A DNA stretch of 22,795 nt, taken from JADJEI01 sp035328465. GTDB taxonomy: Bacteria; Bacteroidota; Ignavibacteria; Ignavibacteriales; Ignavibacteriaceae. Below are positions 14,620 through 22,795 of the stretch, piece by piece. Below the pieces are notes generated by a model, which was given only the letters and a program-made list of their open reading frames with translations, was not told the origin of the DNA and made no database searches. A program made the position numbers and the translations under genes. Position 1 is the stretch's first letter, and each line of letters opens with the position of its first letter. Location: contig DAOLIQ010000056.1 in the NCBI GenBank assembly GCA_035328465.1, positions 1-22,795 on the forward strand, in the 5' to 3' direction.

Positions 14620-14629
14620 TTAGTGAACA

Positions 14630-15067
14630 TTAGTGTAATTCGTGGCTTGCAATCGCTTCTTTAAACTTAGAAGGAACACCGGTCACTTTATTTTGCTGAT
14701 AATCATAAAACGCTATACCGGTTTTAACCGCCGCAATTATCTTTCCTGATTTTTTATTTGTCATTCTATAAACAAAGTCACATCCAATACGGGAAAGTTC
14801 GGTGACTGCAAGTTCAATTATCAGAACATCGCCATAAAATCCTTGCGAAATATAATTGACTAACGCATCAGTCATAATAATACCAGCACCGGCAACATCC
14901 ATTTCCGAAAATCCAAATTGATTGAGAAATCGAATGCGAGCTTCCTGTACAATTGAAAGCACTGAATCATTGCCAAGATGTCCGCCGTAATTAATATCCG
15001 AAATACGGATTGGAATTTCAGTTGTAAAAAGAAATTTATCGGGCAGTTCTATTTTTATTCTCGGCAT
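14630..15067 (-). CDS. Acyl-CoA thioesterase, hotdog fold (4HBT type)
   Basis: The 145-residue cytoplasmic product has the single-hotdog length and pattern of 4-hydroxybenzoyl-CoA thioesterase/YbgC-like enzymes, which hydrolyse acyl-CoA thioesters. The signature region is IRISDINYGGHLGNDSVLSI (20-39), with Asp24 near the usual catalytic acid and GH at 29-30. EARIRFLNQFG follows (42-52) on the central helix. Later strands GDVLIIELAV, RIGCDFVYRMT and IIAAVKTGIAFYDY are typical. It sits 24 bases after the T9SS-protein gene and ten bases before the flippase-like gene, so it may be cotranscribed with the latter in a lipid-related pair. The substrate is unknown. No clear Shine-Dalgarno precedes the ATG. 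Confidence 0.88.
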   Translation of the reverse strand: MPRIKIELPDKFLFTTEIPIRISDINYGGHLGNDSVLSIVQEARIRFLNQFGFSEMDVAGAGIIMTDALVNYISQGFYGDVLIIELAVTELSRIGCDFVYRMTNKKSGKIIAAVKTGIAFYDYQQNKVTGVPSKFKEAIASHELH

Positions 15068-15091
15068 TGACTATTGCTAACTATGATGAAG

Positions 15092-17860
15092 CTATTTCAG
15101 CAATAACATTTTACGAGTTTGAATAAAGTTGCCTGCTTGAAGAGTATAGAAGTAAATGCCGCTTGAAAGGGAATTGTTTACTTTCGTTCCCTGAGTGTTA
15201 AATTCAATTTCGTATTTACCCGCAGGTTTTTCCTCTTGAACGAGTGTTTCAATTTCATTACCGAGAATGTCGTAAACTTTTAAGGAAACAAATTGCCTGC
15301 TACCTAAAGTAAAGCGAATACTGGTCGAAGGGTTAAATGGATTCGGATAATTTTGCCCAAGTGAAAACTCCAATGGAGATCCCACCTCAACTTCAATTAT
15401 GTCGGAGTATTCAAAAGTTCCATCAAAATCTATCATCTTTAACCTGTAAAAGATTTTATCAAATAACTCAACATTATTATCTAAATATTCATATTCTGAA
15501 TTTATAGTAGAATTACCTTGACCTTCAATAAAGCCAATTGTTTTCCAGTTATTAGATAAAACACGAGTTTGTTTTTGAATTTCAAATCCGCTGTTATTTG
15601 TTTCAGTTGCAGTTGCCCATGTAATTAATATTTTCTGGTCTTCGGTAAATGTTGCAGAAAAGTTGATTAATTCAACAGGGATAATGCCTCCGTTTATTGT
15701 TTTATAGATTGAGCCATCGCTGCAAACAAAATATCCTACCTGCTGTTCAATGAATTGAATATCGGTTATGCTGATATTGTTTCCGAAATAAAATAAGGAT
15801 AATGAATCGTTCTCGACTAATCCAAGAATTCCATAACTGCCAACAAACCACAATTTGTCCTCAGAAATAATATGGAGATTAATCAAAGCCGGATTGTTCG
15901 GAATAATAAATTTAGTATACCATGAATGAGTACCAAGAGTAGTTTTATAAATATATCCCCAAATGCTTAATCCCCACCCAATATTATCATTAAAAAATTC
16001 GATTTCATTCAAATCGGCAAATTGATTTGTATAAACTATCACCCAACTTTCTCCACTATCAGTAGTTTCATAAAAATAAGAACTAAAAGGATATTCCAAT
16101 ACGTTTAAAGCCACTAACCCATGACTTTCATTAAAGAAAAAAACAGTTGAAAGGTAATTTAAACTCCCCGAAAAAGAATGAATTGTAGTCCAGGTATTTC
16201 CTTCATCTGTTGTCTTTAAAATACTACCATTCCATGTTGTAGCAAATCCAATTAAACCGTTAATAAAAGTAGCATCCGAAATAGGCCCTTGATTCGTATC
16301 TAAATGCTTTTGAATCCATGAACTCCCTCCATTTGTTGTTTTAAGAATTAAAGCATCTTCTCCAAATACAAAACCAACATTTTCACTATTAAAAATTATA
16401 TTTGTCAGGTCGCGTTGAGTTCCTGTAGTCTGTTGGTTCCATGAATCTCCTCCATCAGTAGTTTTAAATAATTTACCCGATTCCCCAGTAACCCAGCCCA
16501 AATTTTCTTTAATAAAAAAAAGTCCGTGTAAGGCAACATCAGCGTTGAATGGTAGTTTATACCAGCCGTGGGATTGATCCGCTATTGTAAATGTACTATC
16601 AGAAATATCAAAATTATTAACATCATCAATATCTGAAATCTTAACTAAAGCTTCAGAGGTTGGTGTGGAGTTCACCTCCCATGCATAAGAAGAATTAACA
16701 CTTGGAAGCGAATCAACAATTGGTAACCAAGAATTCCCTGAATCGGTGCTATATTGAATTCGAATTTTATCGGTACGCAATGATCCCCAAGAAATTAATT
16801 CTAAACTACCTGACTGCCAATATTCTCCACCGTTTGGAGTGAGCAGAACAAGTTCTTTTTGAACAGATGAGTGATACTTCAATATTGTCCCAGCTACTCC
16901 AACGGCCCAGCCACTGGAATCATTGACAAAATAAACACTATATAAATTTCGAGAGGTATAGCTTAATTCTCTTTCCCAACTCAATCCTCCGCTAAAGGTA
17001 TGGTAAATCTTGCCACCATATCCGACTGCCCACCCAGTACTTTGGTTAATAAAGCTCATTGAGTACAATTCTAAGGGGGTGAGATCAGCAACAAATTCCC
17101 AGGTTAACCCTGCATTTGAACTTTTATATATTTCGGATTCCTCACCGCAAGTAAATAAAGTTAAAGAATCAGCTTTAGAAATTGAATAAAGGTTATAATT
17201 GCTAGGATTTGAAATGTAAACCCATTCTTCTCCACCATTCGTGGTTCTAAAAATGTCCCCAACTTCTCCAACAATAACAGCAGTAGTATCATTAATGATC
17301 TCGATTGAAGTAAAATAATCAGTTTGGAAATCCGAGTATTGCTGCTGCCAGGTTGATCCCATATTACTGGTTTTCAAAATCAGTCCATCATTCCCAACTA
17401 TCCACCCGATACCATTGGAATTAATTTTAATTTCGTTAAGGTAAGTATTAACTCCCAGGTTTTTTTCTTGCCAGATTTCTCCACCATCAGTTGTAAGAAT
17501 TAATTTACCATTTGCTCCTACTGCAAAGCCAGTCAGGGAATCAATAAACCATATTGAATACAATGCAGACGTCAATCCCGAATTCATGATCATCCAATTG
17601 AATCCTCCATCTAGAGTTTTTAATATAGTACCGCCCGCACCAACAATCCAACCAATGTTTTCATTAAAAAAATGAGCGGAATATAAATCACTCGTAGTGT
17701 TTGAGATTTGTGGTATCCACAGAGAGTCTGAATTAATAGACGGAGAACCACTCTCATAATTCTCACTAAAAGTAGTTTTAGTTGAAATGGATAATAATAT
17801 AAGAAGTAGAAATATTGTCTTTCGAATTGATACCTTACAAATTAATGTCATAGTACTCAT
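15092..17860 (-). CDS. Secreted Ycf48/BNR-repeat protein with T9SS sorting domain
   Basis: The 922-residue product starts with a signal peptide (about 1-32, core TIFLLLILLSIS). Residues 57-330 carry about six Ycf48-like propeller repeats of the form GW-x-VG-x-x-G-x-I-x-K-T-x-x-G-G-x-x-W, for example WIVGAGGTILKTLDGGFNW (71-89). Residues 340-425 form a beta-sandwich opening with TPNGGEYWQSGS (341-352). More repeats fill 440-725, such as VTGESGKLFKTTDGGDSW (457-474). A fibronectin-like segment starting VELINFSATF spans 729-825. The C-terminus is a type A T9SS sorting domain, FSLGQNYPNPFNPSTSIRF (832-850), then VSLKVYDILGNEIETLV and SGIYFYTLQAG near the end. It should be exported and attached to, or released from, the cell surface. 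GGAG seven bases before the ATG supports the start. The ligand is unknown. Confidence 0.92.
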   Translation of the reverse strand: MSTMTLICKVSIRKTIFLLLILLSISTKTTFSENYESGSPSINSDSLWIPQISNTTSDLYSAHFFNENIGWIVGAGGTILKTLDGGFNWMIMNSGLTSALYSIWFIDSLTGFAVGANGKLILTTDGGEIWQEKNLGVNTYLNEIKINSNGIGWIVGNDGLILKTSNMGSTWQQQYSDFQTDYFTSIEIINDTTAVIVGEVGDIFRTTNGGEEWVYISNPSNYNLYSISKADSLTLFTCGEESEIYKSSNAGLTWEFVADLTPLELYSMSFINQSTGWAVGYGGKIYHTFSGGLSWERELSYTSRNLYSVYFVNDSSGWAVGVAGTILKYHSSVQKELVLLTPNGGEYWQSGSLELISWGSLRTDKIRIQYSTDSGNSWLPIVDSLPSVNSSYAWEVNSTPTSEALVKISDIDDVNNFDISDSTFTIADQSHGWYKLPFNADVALHGLFFIKENLGWVTGESGKLFKTTDGGDSWNQQTTGTQRDLTNIIFNSENVGFVFGEDALILKTTNGGSSWIQKHLDTNQGPISDATFINGLIGFATTWNGSILKTTDEGNTWTTIHSFSGSLNYLSTVFFFNESHGLVALNVLEYPFSSYFYETTDSGESWVIVYTNQFADLNEIEFFNDNIGWGLSIWGYIYKTTLGTHSWYTKFIIPNNPALINLHIISEDKLWFVGSYGILGLVENDSLSLFYFGNNISITDIQFIEQQVGYFVCSDGSIYKTINGGIIPVELINFSATFTEDQKILITWATATETNNSGFEIQKQTRVLSNNWKTIGFIEGQGNSTINSEYEYLDNNVELFDKIFYRLKMIDFDGTFEYSDIIEVEVGSPLEFSLGQNYPNPFNPSTSIRFTLGSRQFVSLKVYDILGNEIETLVQEEKPAGKYEIEFNTQGTKVNNSLSSGIYFYTLQAGNFIQTRKMLLLK

Positions 17861-17903
17861 TCTAACACTCCATCAAAATTTATATATGTAACAATAATTT
17901 ATT

Positions 17904-19247
17904 TCAATGATAATTCAAACTGCTTCCACCGATAAATTCTCTTATCACAGAATCAGCAGGGATAGATGATTCGTCTTCAGTTTTTTCAATTGAAGTGAGA
18001 ATATTTTTAACTCTTAATGCGCGTTGATAAGCATCATCTTTCAGAGGGTTATCTTTTAAATTTTCTTCCCACTGAATAAATTTATCAGCCAGCTTATGGC
18101 TATAAACGGGAAGCTCGTAAGGCATGGCGCTGTTGATAATAAAATCCGCAGTGTTGTTGTATGGAATAATATTCCGCAGTTCACTTGCACGGACATAGTG
18201 CCAGTGTTCAAGAGTCTGTTGAGGATTGTAAGCGCGGAAAGCCCAGTCTCGAAGCATTCTTCTCATCAGGCGAATGTCTGTCCATCGAATAAATTTTCCG
18301 TTAGCGTCTTTCATCTGCATCAAAGGTTCGAGATATAATTTAAATTTTTGTTGGTCATTTATGCCGTTTGTCATAGGTGGGTAGAGTCCGTGCAGGCTAT
18401 CGATTAAAAGTATTTCGTTTTCTTTTAATTGCATTGGCGTACGATTTAAATATCTTGTCCCGGTTTTAAAATCATAAAACGGAATTACTACCTGCTCACC
18501 TCTGCAAAGTTTTTGCAGATGATCATTTATCATTTCAAGATCAAGCGCCTGAGGAGTTTCAAAATCATAATCGCCAAATTCATCTTTCGGGTGCATCTCA
18601 AGATCAAAGAAATAATTATCAACAACTAAAGGGAGGAAATGCAATCCTCGTTTTTCTAATCTTTGTTCAAGCTTTAAGGTGGTGGTGGTTTTTCCGGAAG
18701 AAGAAGGACCGGTGATCAAAACCATTTTCAGGTCTTTGCTTCTTTCGGCGATCATCTCCGCAGCGGTGTTAATATCCTCTTCGTAGGCAGTTTCGCTTTC
18801 GTGAACAATTTGTGAAAATTCTCCAAGCCGAATCCTTTCATTTAATTGTTTGATAGTAAAAAGATTTTTAGTTACACTCCAATCAAGAATTCGGTGAAGT
18901 TTTGCCCACGGAATATTTTCAGAAGGGTGGGAGGCTTTTCTCGCACTTGATTCACGTCTTTTATTTGCCTCCTCCCTGTAAAGAATGAACGCTTTAGCAA
19001 CTTTGGCATGTCCATTTTCTATCAATACCTTTTCAACTGCATCTTGAATTTCTTCAATGGCGGGAGTAATGGAATTGGAACTATCTTTTGTTAGAAGTTT
19101 AATTACTTGGTCTGCAAGCTCCTCGGCTTTTTCTTTATCCCGCCCGCCGACTGCAACCGCTGCACGGTAAATGGCGTTGCTGATTCTGCCTTTGTTGAAA
19201 GGAACTAAAACTCCGCTTCGTTTTCGTACTTGTTTTATTTCTGCCAT
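17904..19247 (-). CDS. ATP-cone plus uridine-kinase-like P-loop kinase
   Basis: The 447-residue cytoplasmic product joins two recognisable parts. Residues 3-92 are an ATP-cone: KQVRKRSGVLVPFNKGRISN (5-24), the central ITPAIEEIQDAVEKVLIENG (60-79) and closing KAFILYREEANKRR (85-98). ATP-cones are allosteric nucleotide-sensing domains known from ribonucleotide reductase and NrdR. After a linker, residues 170-390 resemble uridine kinase/phosphoribulokinase-type P-loop kinases: Walker A GPSSSGKT (180-187), VVDNYFFDLEMHPKDEFGDY (208-227, equivalent to the acceptor-site DSFY region), YDFETPQALD (227-236), DFKTGTRY (259-266) and the Walker-B-like EILLIDSLHGLYP (278-290). The substrate could be uridine, another nucleoside or a different small molecule. 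It lies 31 bases after the cyclase gene and 43 before the T9SS gene. Confidence 0.85.
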   Translation of the reverse strand: MAEIKQVRKRSGVLVPFNKGRISNAIYRAAVAVGGRDKEKAEELADQVIKLLTKDSSNSITPAIEEIQDAVEKVLIENGHAKVAKAFILYREEANKRRESSARKASHPSENIPWAKLHRILDWSVTKNLFTIKQLNERIRLGEFSQIVHESETAYEEDINTAAEMIAERSKDLKMVLITGPSSSGKTTTTLKLEQRLEKRGLHFLPLVVDNYFFDLEMHPKDEFGDYDFETPQALDLEMINDHLQKLCRGEQVVIPFYDFKTGTRYLNRTPMQLKENEILLIDSLHGLYPPMTNGINDQQKFKLYLEPLMQMKDANGKFIRWTDIRLMRRMLRDWAFRAYNPQQTLEHWHYVRASELRNIIPYNNTADFIINSAMPYELPVYSHKLADKFIQWEENLKDNPLKDDAYQRALRVKNILTSIEKTEDESSIPADSVIREFIGGSSLNYH

Positions 19248-19278
19248 AAATATTTTCTCTTAAATATTGATTAAAGTA

Positions 19279-20574
19279 TTATGCTAATTGATAAGCATCA
19301 AGTGAATTTACCAATCCTTTAATATTAATATTTTTATGAATAGTCGGGTTGATATTTGACAGATTAATTCTGTCGTAAACTTCTTTCGAAATCAATATTA
19401 CAGAATCAAGCTCTTTATTTATTTGTTCAAGACGCGCCGCAATAATTACAGGCTGACCTGTAACCGAGTATTGTTTCCTTTCATTTGTTCCGACATTTCC
19501 TGTAACAACCTCGCCTGCATTTATTCCAATTCGAATTATGGTTTCAGGTAATGATCCGTCTTCATTTCTTTTTTTCAATTCAGTATAAATTTCTAAAGCA
19601 GAATTAACAGCAAGCTGGCAATCATTTTCATGTTCAATCGGAGCGCCGAAAATAGCCATCAGACCATCGCCCATTATTTGGGTTACAATTCCTTTATTTT
19701 TATTTATGATTTCTATGATGAATGAAAATACCTCATTCTGATATGCTATTATTTCTTCAGGCGATTTGTTTTGAGCAAATATTGAAAAATTTCTAATATC
19801 CAAAAACATAATTGCGGCAAATTTTAAGCGGCTTTGGATCAAGGATTTTTTATCTAATATTTCATCAACTATTTCTTTAGAAATTTGCTGACCAAATAGT
19901 TTTTGAATTTCGTTTCGTTCTGCTTGCACTTTGTAATGTTTCATCAATCCTTTTTTTATTTGATTAGTAATCAATCCAGCCGTATGACCCGAAATAAAAA
20001 ACAAAGCTGCTGTTCCTACATAAGCCGGGAAAAAAGCACTGGCTTTTATTGCTTCGTCCGGGAAGGGTTTGTTACTCAGGTAATATGCTATCACGGTGTA
20101 TTGTATTGCCGCCATCAAACCAGAGAACAGACAAAGATTAAAATCTAATTCGAGGGATGAGAGCATAATTATTATAAAATACAATAGTGCAATTGGAGTA
20201 AACAGCGGATAAACAGAAGGCAGGTTGAATGAGTAAATAATCAATACAATACTTGGAATACTTATTTCTATAAAAGCATTGATATATCGGATTGAAATGA
20301 ACGCTTTTACACCAAAGCGCGTCCATCTTTTTGCGGCACGGCTAACGAATATTGCCCTAATAAAAATTACTGCAAGAATGATTAATGTTAGTTCGATTAT
20401 TATCGGAAATTGAGAAATGTCTTTGAACTGCGCATTGAAGATTAGAGAAATTAATAACACAACGATAATTAAATATCCAATTATTCCCGCAAGTACTTTA
20501 GAACGAAAACTTTCGTTAGAAATTATCTCTTCTGAAAATATTTCCTCAAATAGTTTTGTGCTGTTATTTGCCAT
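19279..20574 (-). CDS. Membrane-bound class III nucleotide cyclase, altered catalytic loop
   Basis: The 431-residue product has about six N-terminal helices (roughly 28-203), a short coiled linker (205-245), and a class III adenylate/guanylate cyclase domain (about 250-430). The metal-binding Asp259 (MFLDIRNFS) and Asp303 (IMGDGLMAIFG) are both present, and GINAGEVVTGNVG (350-362) is typical. The catalytic loop reads QYSVTGQPVIIAARLEQIN (368-386). The arginine (Arg381) is kept, but the usual transition-state asparagine in the V-N-x-A-A-R motif is isoleucine (Ile377). Ser370 occupies the usual purine-contact position, and Gln299 replaces the frequent lysine. It may therefore be a weak or altered cyclase, or a regulatory one. 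No Shine-Dalgarno precedes the ATG. Product (cAMP or cGMP) and signal are unknown. Confidence 0.88.
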   Translation of the reverse strand: MANNSTKLFEEIFSEEIISNESFRSKVLAGIIGYLIIVVLLISLIFNAQFKDISQFPIIIELTLIILAVIFIRAIFVSRAAKRWTRFGVKAFISIRYINAFIEISIPSIVLIIYSFNLPSVYPLFTPIALLYFIIIMLSSLELDFNLCLFSGLMAAIQYTVIAYYLSNKPFPDEAIKASAFFPAYVGTAALFFISGHTAGLITNQIKKGLMKHYKVQAERNEIQKLFGQQISKEIVDEILDKKSLIQSRLKFAAIMFLDIRNFSIFAQNKSPEEIIAYQNEVFSFIIEIINKNKGIVTQIMGDGLMAIFGAPIEHENDCQLAVNSALEIYTELKKRNEDGSLPETIIRIGINAGEVVTGNVGTNERKQYSVTGQPVIIAARLEQINKELDSVILISKEVYDRINLSNINPTIHKNINIKGLVNSLDAYQLA

Positions 20575-20624
20575 TTATATTAATTCATTTCTAATAAAAA
20601 TTATTTTTGAGTCATCTTAATTTA

Positions 20625-21743
20625 CTAAACGGTTTTTTTATACTTAAAGATAGCTAATCCATTAAACACAATTGCAAATCCAATTACAATAAGAAAATGA
20701 AAGCGCAAATCCCAAAAACTGCTGCCTTTTAATACAATCATTCTCATTGCTTCTATCAAATAGCGAACAGGATTAATATAAGTTAGATATTGCGCCCAGT
20801 CCGGCATATTTTCAATTGGTGCAAATAATCCCCCGAGCAAAATAAATATCAGCATAAAAAAGTATGATATAAACATTGCTTGCTGCTGAGTATCAGCGTA
20901 GACTGAAGTTAGCAAACCAAACCCGAGCAAAGCAATTAAATAAATTCCTGCAAAAAGATATCCAACCCAGAAACTTCCTGCAGGATAAATTCCATAAACA
21001 ATAAAGCTGATTAAAAATCCTATTGTCAGAACAACTAAACCAAGTACCCAAAAGGGAATTAACTTGCTTAAAATGAATTGATATTTTTTTATTGGCGATA
21101 CATTAAGCTGTTCTATTGTTCCAATCTCTTTTTCTTTTACAATATTTAAAGACGACATTAGAAATCCAACTAAAGTAACAAGAAGTGCAAGTACACCAGG
21201 AACAATAAACTTTTTATAATTCATTTGCGGATTAAACCAATTGGAGCTTGTAATATCAATTACTGGAATTACATTTAATCGCGGCTGCTGAATCCAGTGA
21301 ATGCGCACATCATTATTAAAATCTTTTAAGATTGAATTAGCATAAGCAACAGCAAGTCCTGCTGTTTGTCCGCTTATTGCATTTGCGGAAAATAAAACTT
21401 TTGTCTCATCTTCTCTAATTAGATCACGTTCAAATCCTTCTGGAATTTCAACTATCAAATCAGCCTTATCTTTTTCAACCTCGTCTAATGCATCGTTATA
21501 TGTTTTAGAATAATCGACAAGTTGGAAATATCCTGAAGCCGTAAAATTATTAATAAGTTTTCTTGAATATTCAGAATGGTCATGATCAACAACGCTTAAG
21601 GTAATATTTTTTATTTCATACGTTGCAGCGTATGGAAGCAGAATAAGTTGGATAACCGGTAAAGCAAAAATCATTCTTAGAATAAGCTTATCACGAAAGA
21701 TTTGTAAAAATTCTTTTCTTAATAAAAATTTTAGCGTTCTCAT
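20625..21743 (-). CDS. ABC-2 type transporter permease (YhhJ/YbhR-like), second of pair
   Basis: The 372-residue product is the membrane subunit of an ABC-2 type exporter. It has an N-terminal helix (about 20-40) after the amphipathic LLRKEFLQIFRDKLILRMIF, a long extracytoplasmic domain (about 45-170), then five helices. The family signature IVKEKEIGTIEQLNVSPI (201-218) follows the second helix, and WAQYLTYINPVRYLIEAMRM lies near the end. This architecture matches the YbhR/YhhJ permeases that pair with a dual ATPase and a HlyD-type adaptor for multidrug or lipid export. Its ATG overlaps the stop of the upstream permease by one base (TAATG), so the two are translationally coupled and probably form a heterodimer. 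The ATPase is not in the window. Substrate unknown. Confidence 0.92.
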   Translation of the reverse strand: MRTLKFLLRKEFLQIFRDKLILRMIFALPVIQLILLPYAATYEIKNITLSVVDHDHSEYSRKLINNFTASGYFQLVDYSKTYNDALDEVEKDKADLIVEIPEGFERDLIREDETKVLFSANAISGQTAGLAVAYANSILKDFNNDVRIHWIQQPRLNVIPVIDITSSNWFNPQMNYKKFIVPGVLALLVTLVGFLMSSLNIVKEKEIGTIEQLNVSPIKKYQFILSKLIPFWVLGLVVLTIGFLISFIVYGIYPAGSFWVGYLFAGIYLIALLGFGLLTSVYADTQQQAMFISYFFMLIFILLGGLFAPIENMPDWAQYLTYINPVRYLIEAMRMIVLKGSSFWDLRFHFLIVIGFAIVFNGLAIFKYKKTV

Positions 21744-22795
21744 TATAACCTGATCTTAAATCTTTTTATGCTGATTATTAAAAATGTTCCGGTCATTGCT
21801 AATAGAATTAATAATTCTTTCCAGATCAGTTCAATTCCAATTCCCTTTATCATTATATTTTTTACAATTATGATGTACCATTTTGCAGGGACTAAGTTGG
21901 AAAGCACTTGCAGAACTGTTGGCATGTTTGCAATCGGAAAAGCATAGCCGCTTAACATTACGACGGGAAGCATTAAACCAAGCAGAGAAATAAGCATTGC
22001 GGCTTGCTGTGTTTCTGTAACAGTTGAAATTAGAATACCGAGTGATAGTGCACAAAAAATATAGATAATTGTTGAAGCAATTAATAAGAACAAACTTCCT
22101 TCAATTGGTAGTCCAAGAACAAACACACTCAATATCAGTATCGTGGCTACATTTATCAGTGATATTATAAAATATGGAATCACTTTACTTATAACCACAA
22201 GCCATGGCTGCATTGGTGATACAAGAAGTATTTCCAGCGTTCCCAATTCTTTTTCTCTTACAATTGCTATCGAAGTCATCATTGCAGAGATGAGTAAAAG
22301 TATCATTCCCATTACACCGGGCACTGAAGTGTATGCTCCTTTTAACTGCGGATTATAAAGCATCCGCATTTCTGTATTAATATTATAAGGTAATTTATTT
22401 TGCTGATTCAACTCATTCTGATAATCTTTTACAATCGAGCTTAAATAATTTGTAAGTGTTGTTGCCTGGTTTGGATCAGTTGCGTCTGCTATTATTTGAA
22501 GCTGGGCTTTGTTTGAATGTGATAATTCATTTTGAAAGTTTTGTTGAAATACTATTGCCAGTTTTATTCTTCCGGATTTAAATGCTTTTTCAATCTGATC
22601 ATTTGATGTAATAGCTCGGTCTATATCAAAATACTGAGAACTTTCAATTTTAGTAATGATGCTTTGCGTGACTTCATCTTTAGAATTGTCAAGAATTGCA
22701 ATATTCGCATTGCGCACTTCGGTTGTAATAGCAAAACCAAAGAGAAGAAGCTGAACAATCGGCAAACCAATCAACACCAACATAGAACGAGTATC
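21743..22795 (-). CDS. ABC-2 type transporter permease, first of pair, 5' end cut off
   Basis: This gene is truncated by the right edge of the window. The frame stays open through 22795, reading D-T-R-S before the Met at 22783, which matches the 'RDPRS' that precedes the first helix in complete relatives. About 30 residues are probably missing. The visible part shows helix one (LVLIGLPIVQLLLFGFAIT), an extracytoplasmic domain with NANIAILDNSKDEVTQSII, a TM2-proximal signature IVREKELGTLEILLVSPMQP and four further helices ending in RFKIRL. It is the partner of the permease at 20625-21743, with a one-base TAATG overlap. The upstream ATPase and membrane-fusion genes are expected beyond the edge. 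Confidence 0.9.
   Translation of the reverse strand, partial: DTRSMLVLIGLPIVQLLLFGFAITTEVRNANIAILDNSKDEVTQSIITKIESSQYFDIDRAITSNDQIEKAFKSGRIKLAIVFQQNFQNELSHSNKAQLQIIADATDPNQATTLTNYLSSIVKDYQNELNQQNKLPYNINTEMRMLYNPQLKGAYTSVPGVMGMILLLISAMMTSIAIVREKELGTLEILLVSPMQPWLVVISKVIPYFIISLINVATILILSVFVLGLPIEGSLFLLIASTIIYIFCALSLGILISTVTETQQAAMLISLLGLMLPVVMLSGYAFPIANMPTVLQVLSNLVPAKWYIIIVKNIMIKGIGIELIWKELLILLAMTGTFLIISIKRFKIRL

Noticed and set aside
19903..20326. Short open frames on both strands inside the cyclase gene
   Set aside because: They lie fully within the membrane-domain coding region of the cyclase in other frames, with no ribosome binding site or family match.

Overview
The window looks like chromosome from a low-GC member of the Bacteroidota/Chlorobiota/Ignavibacteriota group, most likely an Ignavibacteria-type organism. 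The main support is the C-terminal type IX secretion sorting domain of the protein at 15092-17860, with the 'GQNYPNPFNPST' signature. Further support comes from a DUF4301 protein, a GH92/GH130 glycan locus, AT-rich spacers, and Shine-Dalgarno sites that are present before some genes and absent before others. The lineage is inferred from protein style, not from a marker-gene search. No rRNA, tRNA, CRISPR, prophage or transposase was recognised.

Layout. Two plus-strand genes open the window: a divergent uracil-DNA-glycosylase-superfamily-like protein (207-1001) and a membrane-anchored MORN-variant/YwqK-like repeat protein (1272-1835). Everything from 1842 to the right edge is on the minus strand.

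10411 down to 1842 is a compact five-gene cluster, read in the order DUF4301, sodium/solute symporter, GH92 alpha-mannosidase, GH130 mannoside phosphorylase-like enzyme, and secreted CBM9-like protein. Gaps are 15, 12, -4 and 9 bases, so it is almost certainly one operon. It reads as a mannoside/N-glycan utilisation operon without SusC/SusD. Secreted GH92 would trim alpha-mannose, the symporter would import product, and cytoplasmic GH130 would release mannose or mannose-1-phosphate. The leading DUF4301 protein carries motifs resembling UDP-sugar pyrophosphorylases, which suggests an unrecognised sugar-phosphate nucleotidyltransferase feeding the product into nucleotide sugars. This is the most interesting hypothesis in the window.

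10499-15067 holds gpmA (phosphoglycerate mutase), an AEC-family transporter, a radical SAM/SPASM protein, a YbhN-type flippase-like membrane protein and a hotdog thioesterase. Palindromic intergenic repeats interrupt this stretch: a cluster of three 9-bp-stem hairpins at 13507-13653 and a single hairpin at 12381-12401. The repeat cluster creates a spurious N-terminal extension of the radical SAM reading frame, and the single hairpin element appears to supply the Shine-Dalgarno of the AEC gene.

15092-22795 holds a large secreted Ycf48/BNR-repeat protein with a T9SS tail, an ATP-cone-containing uridine-kinase-like enzyme, a membrane-bound class III nucleotide cyclase with an altered catalytic loop, and two ABC-2 permeases of a YhhJ/YbhR-type exporter. 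The second permease is cut by the right edge of the window.
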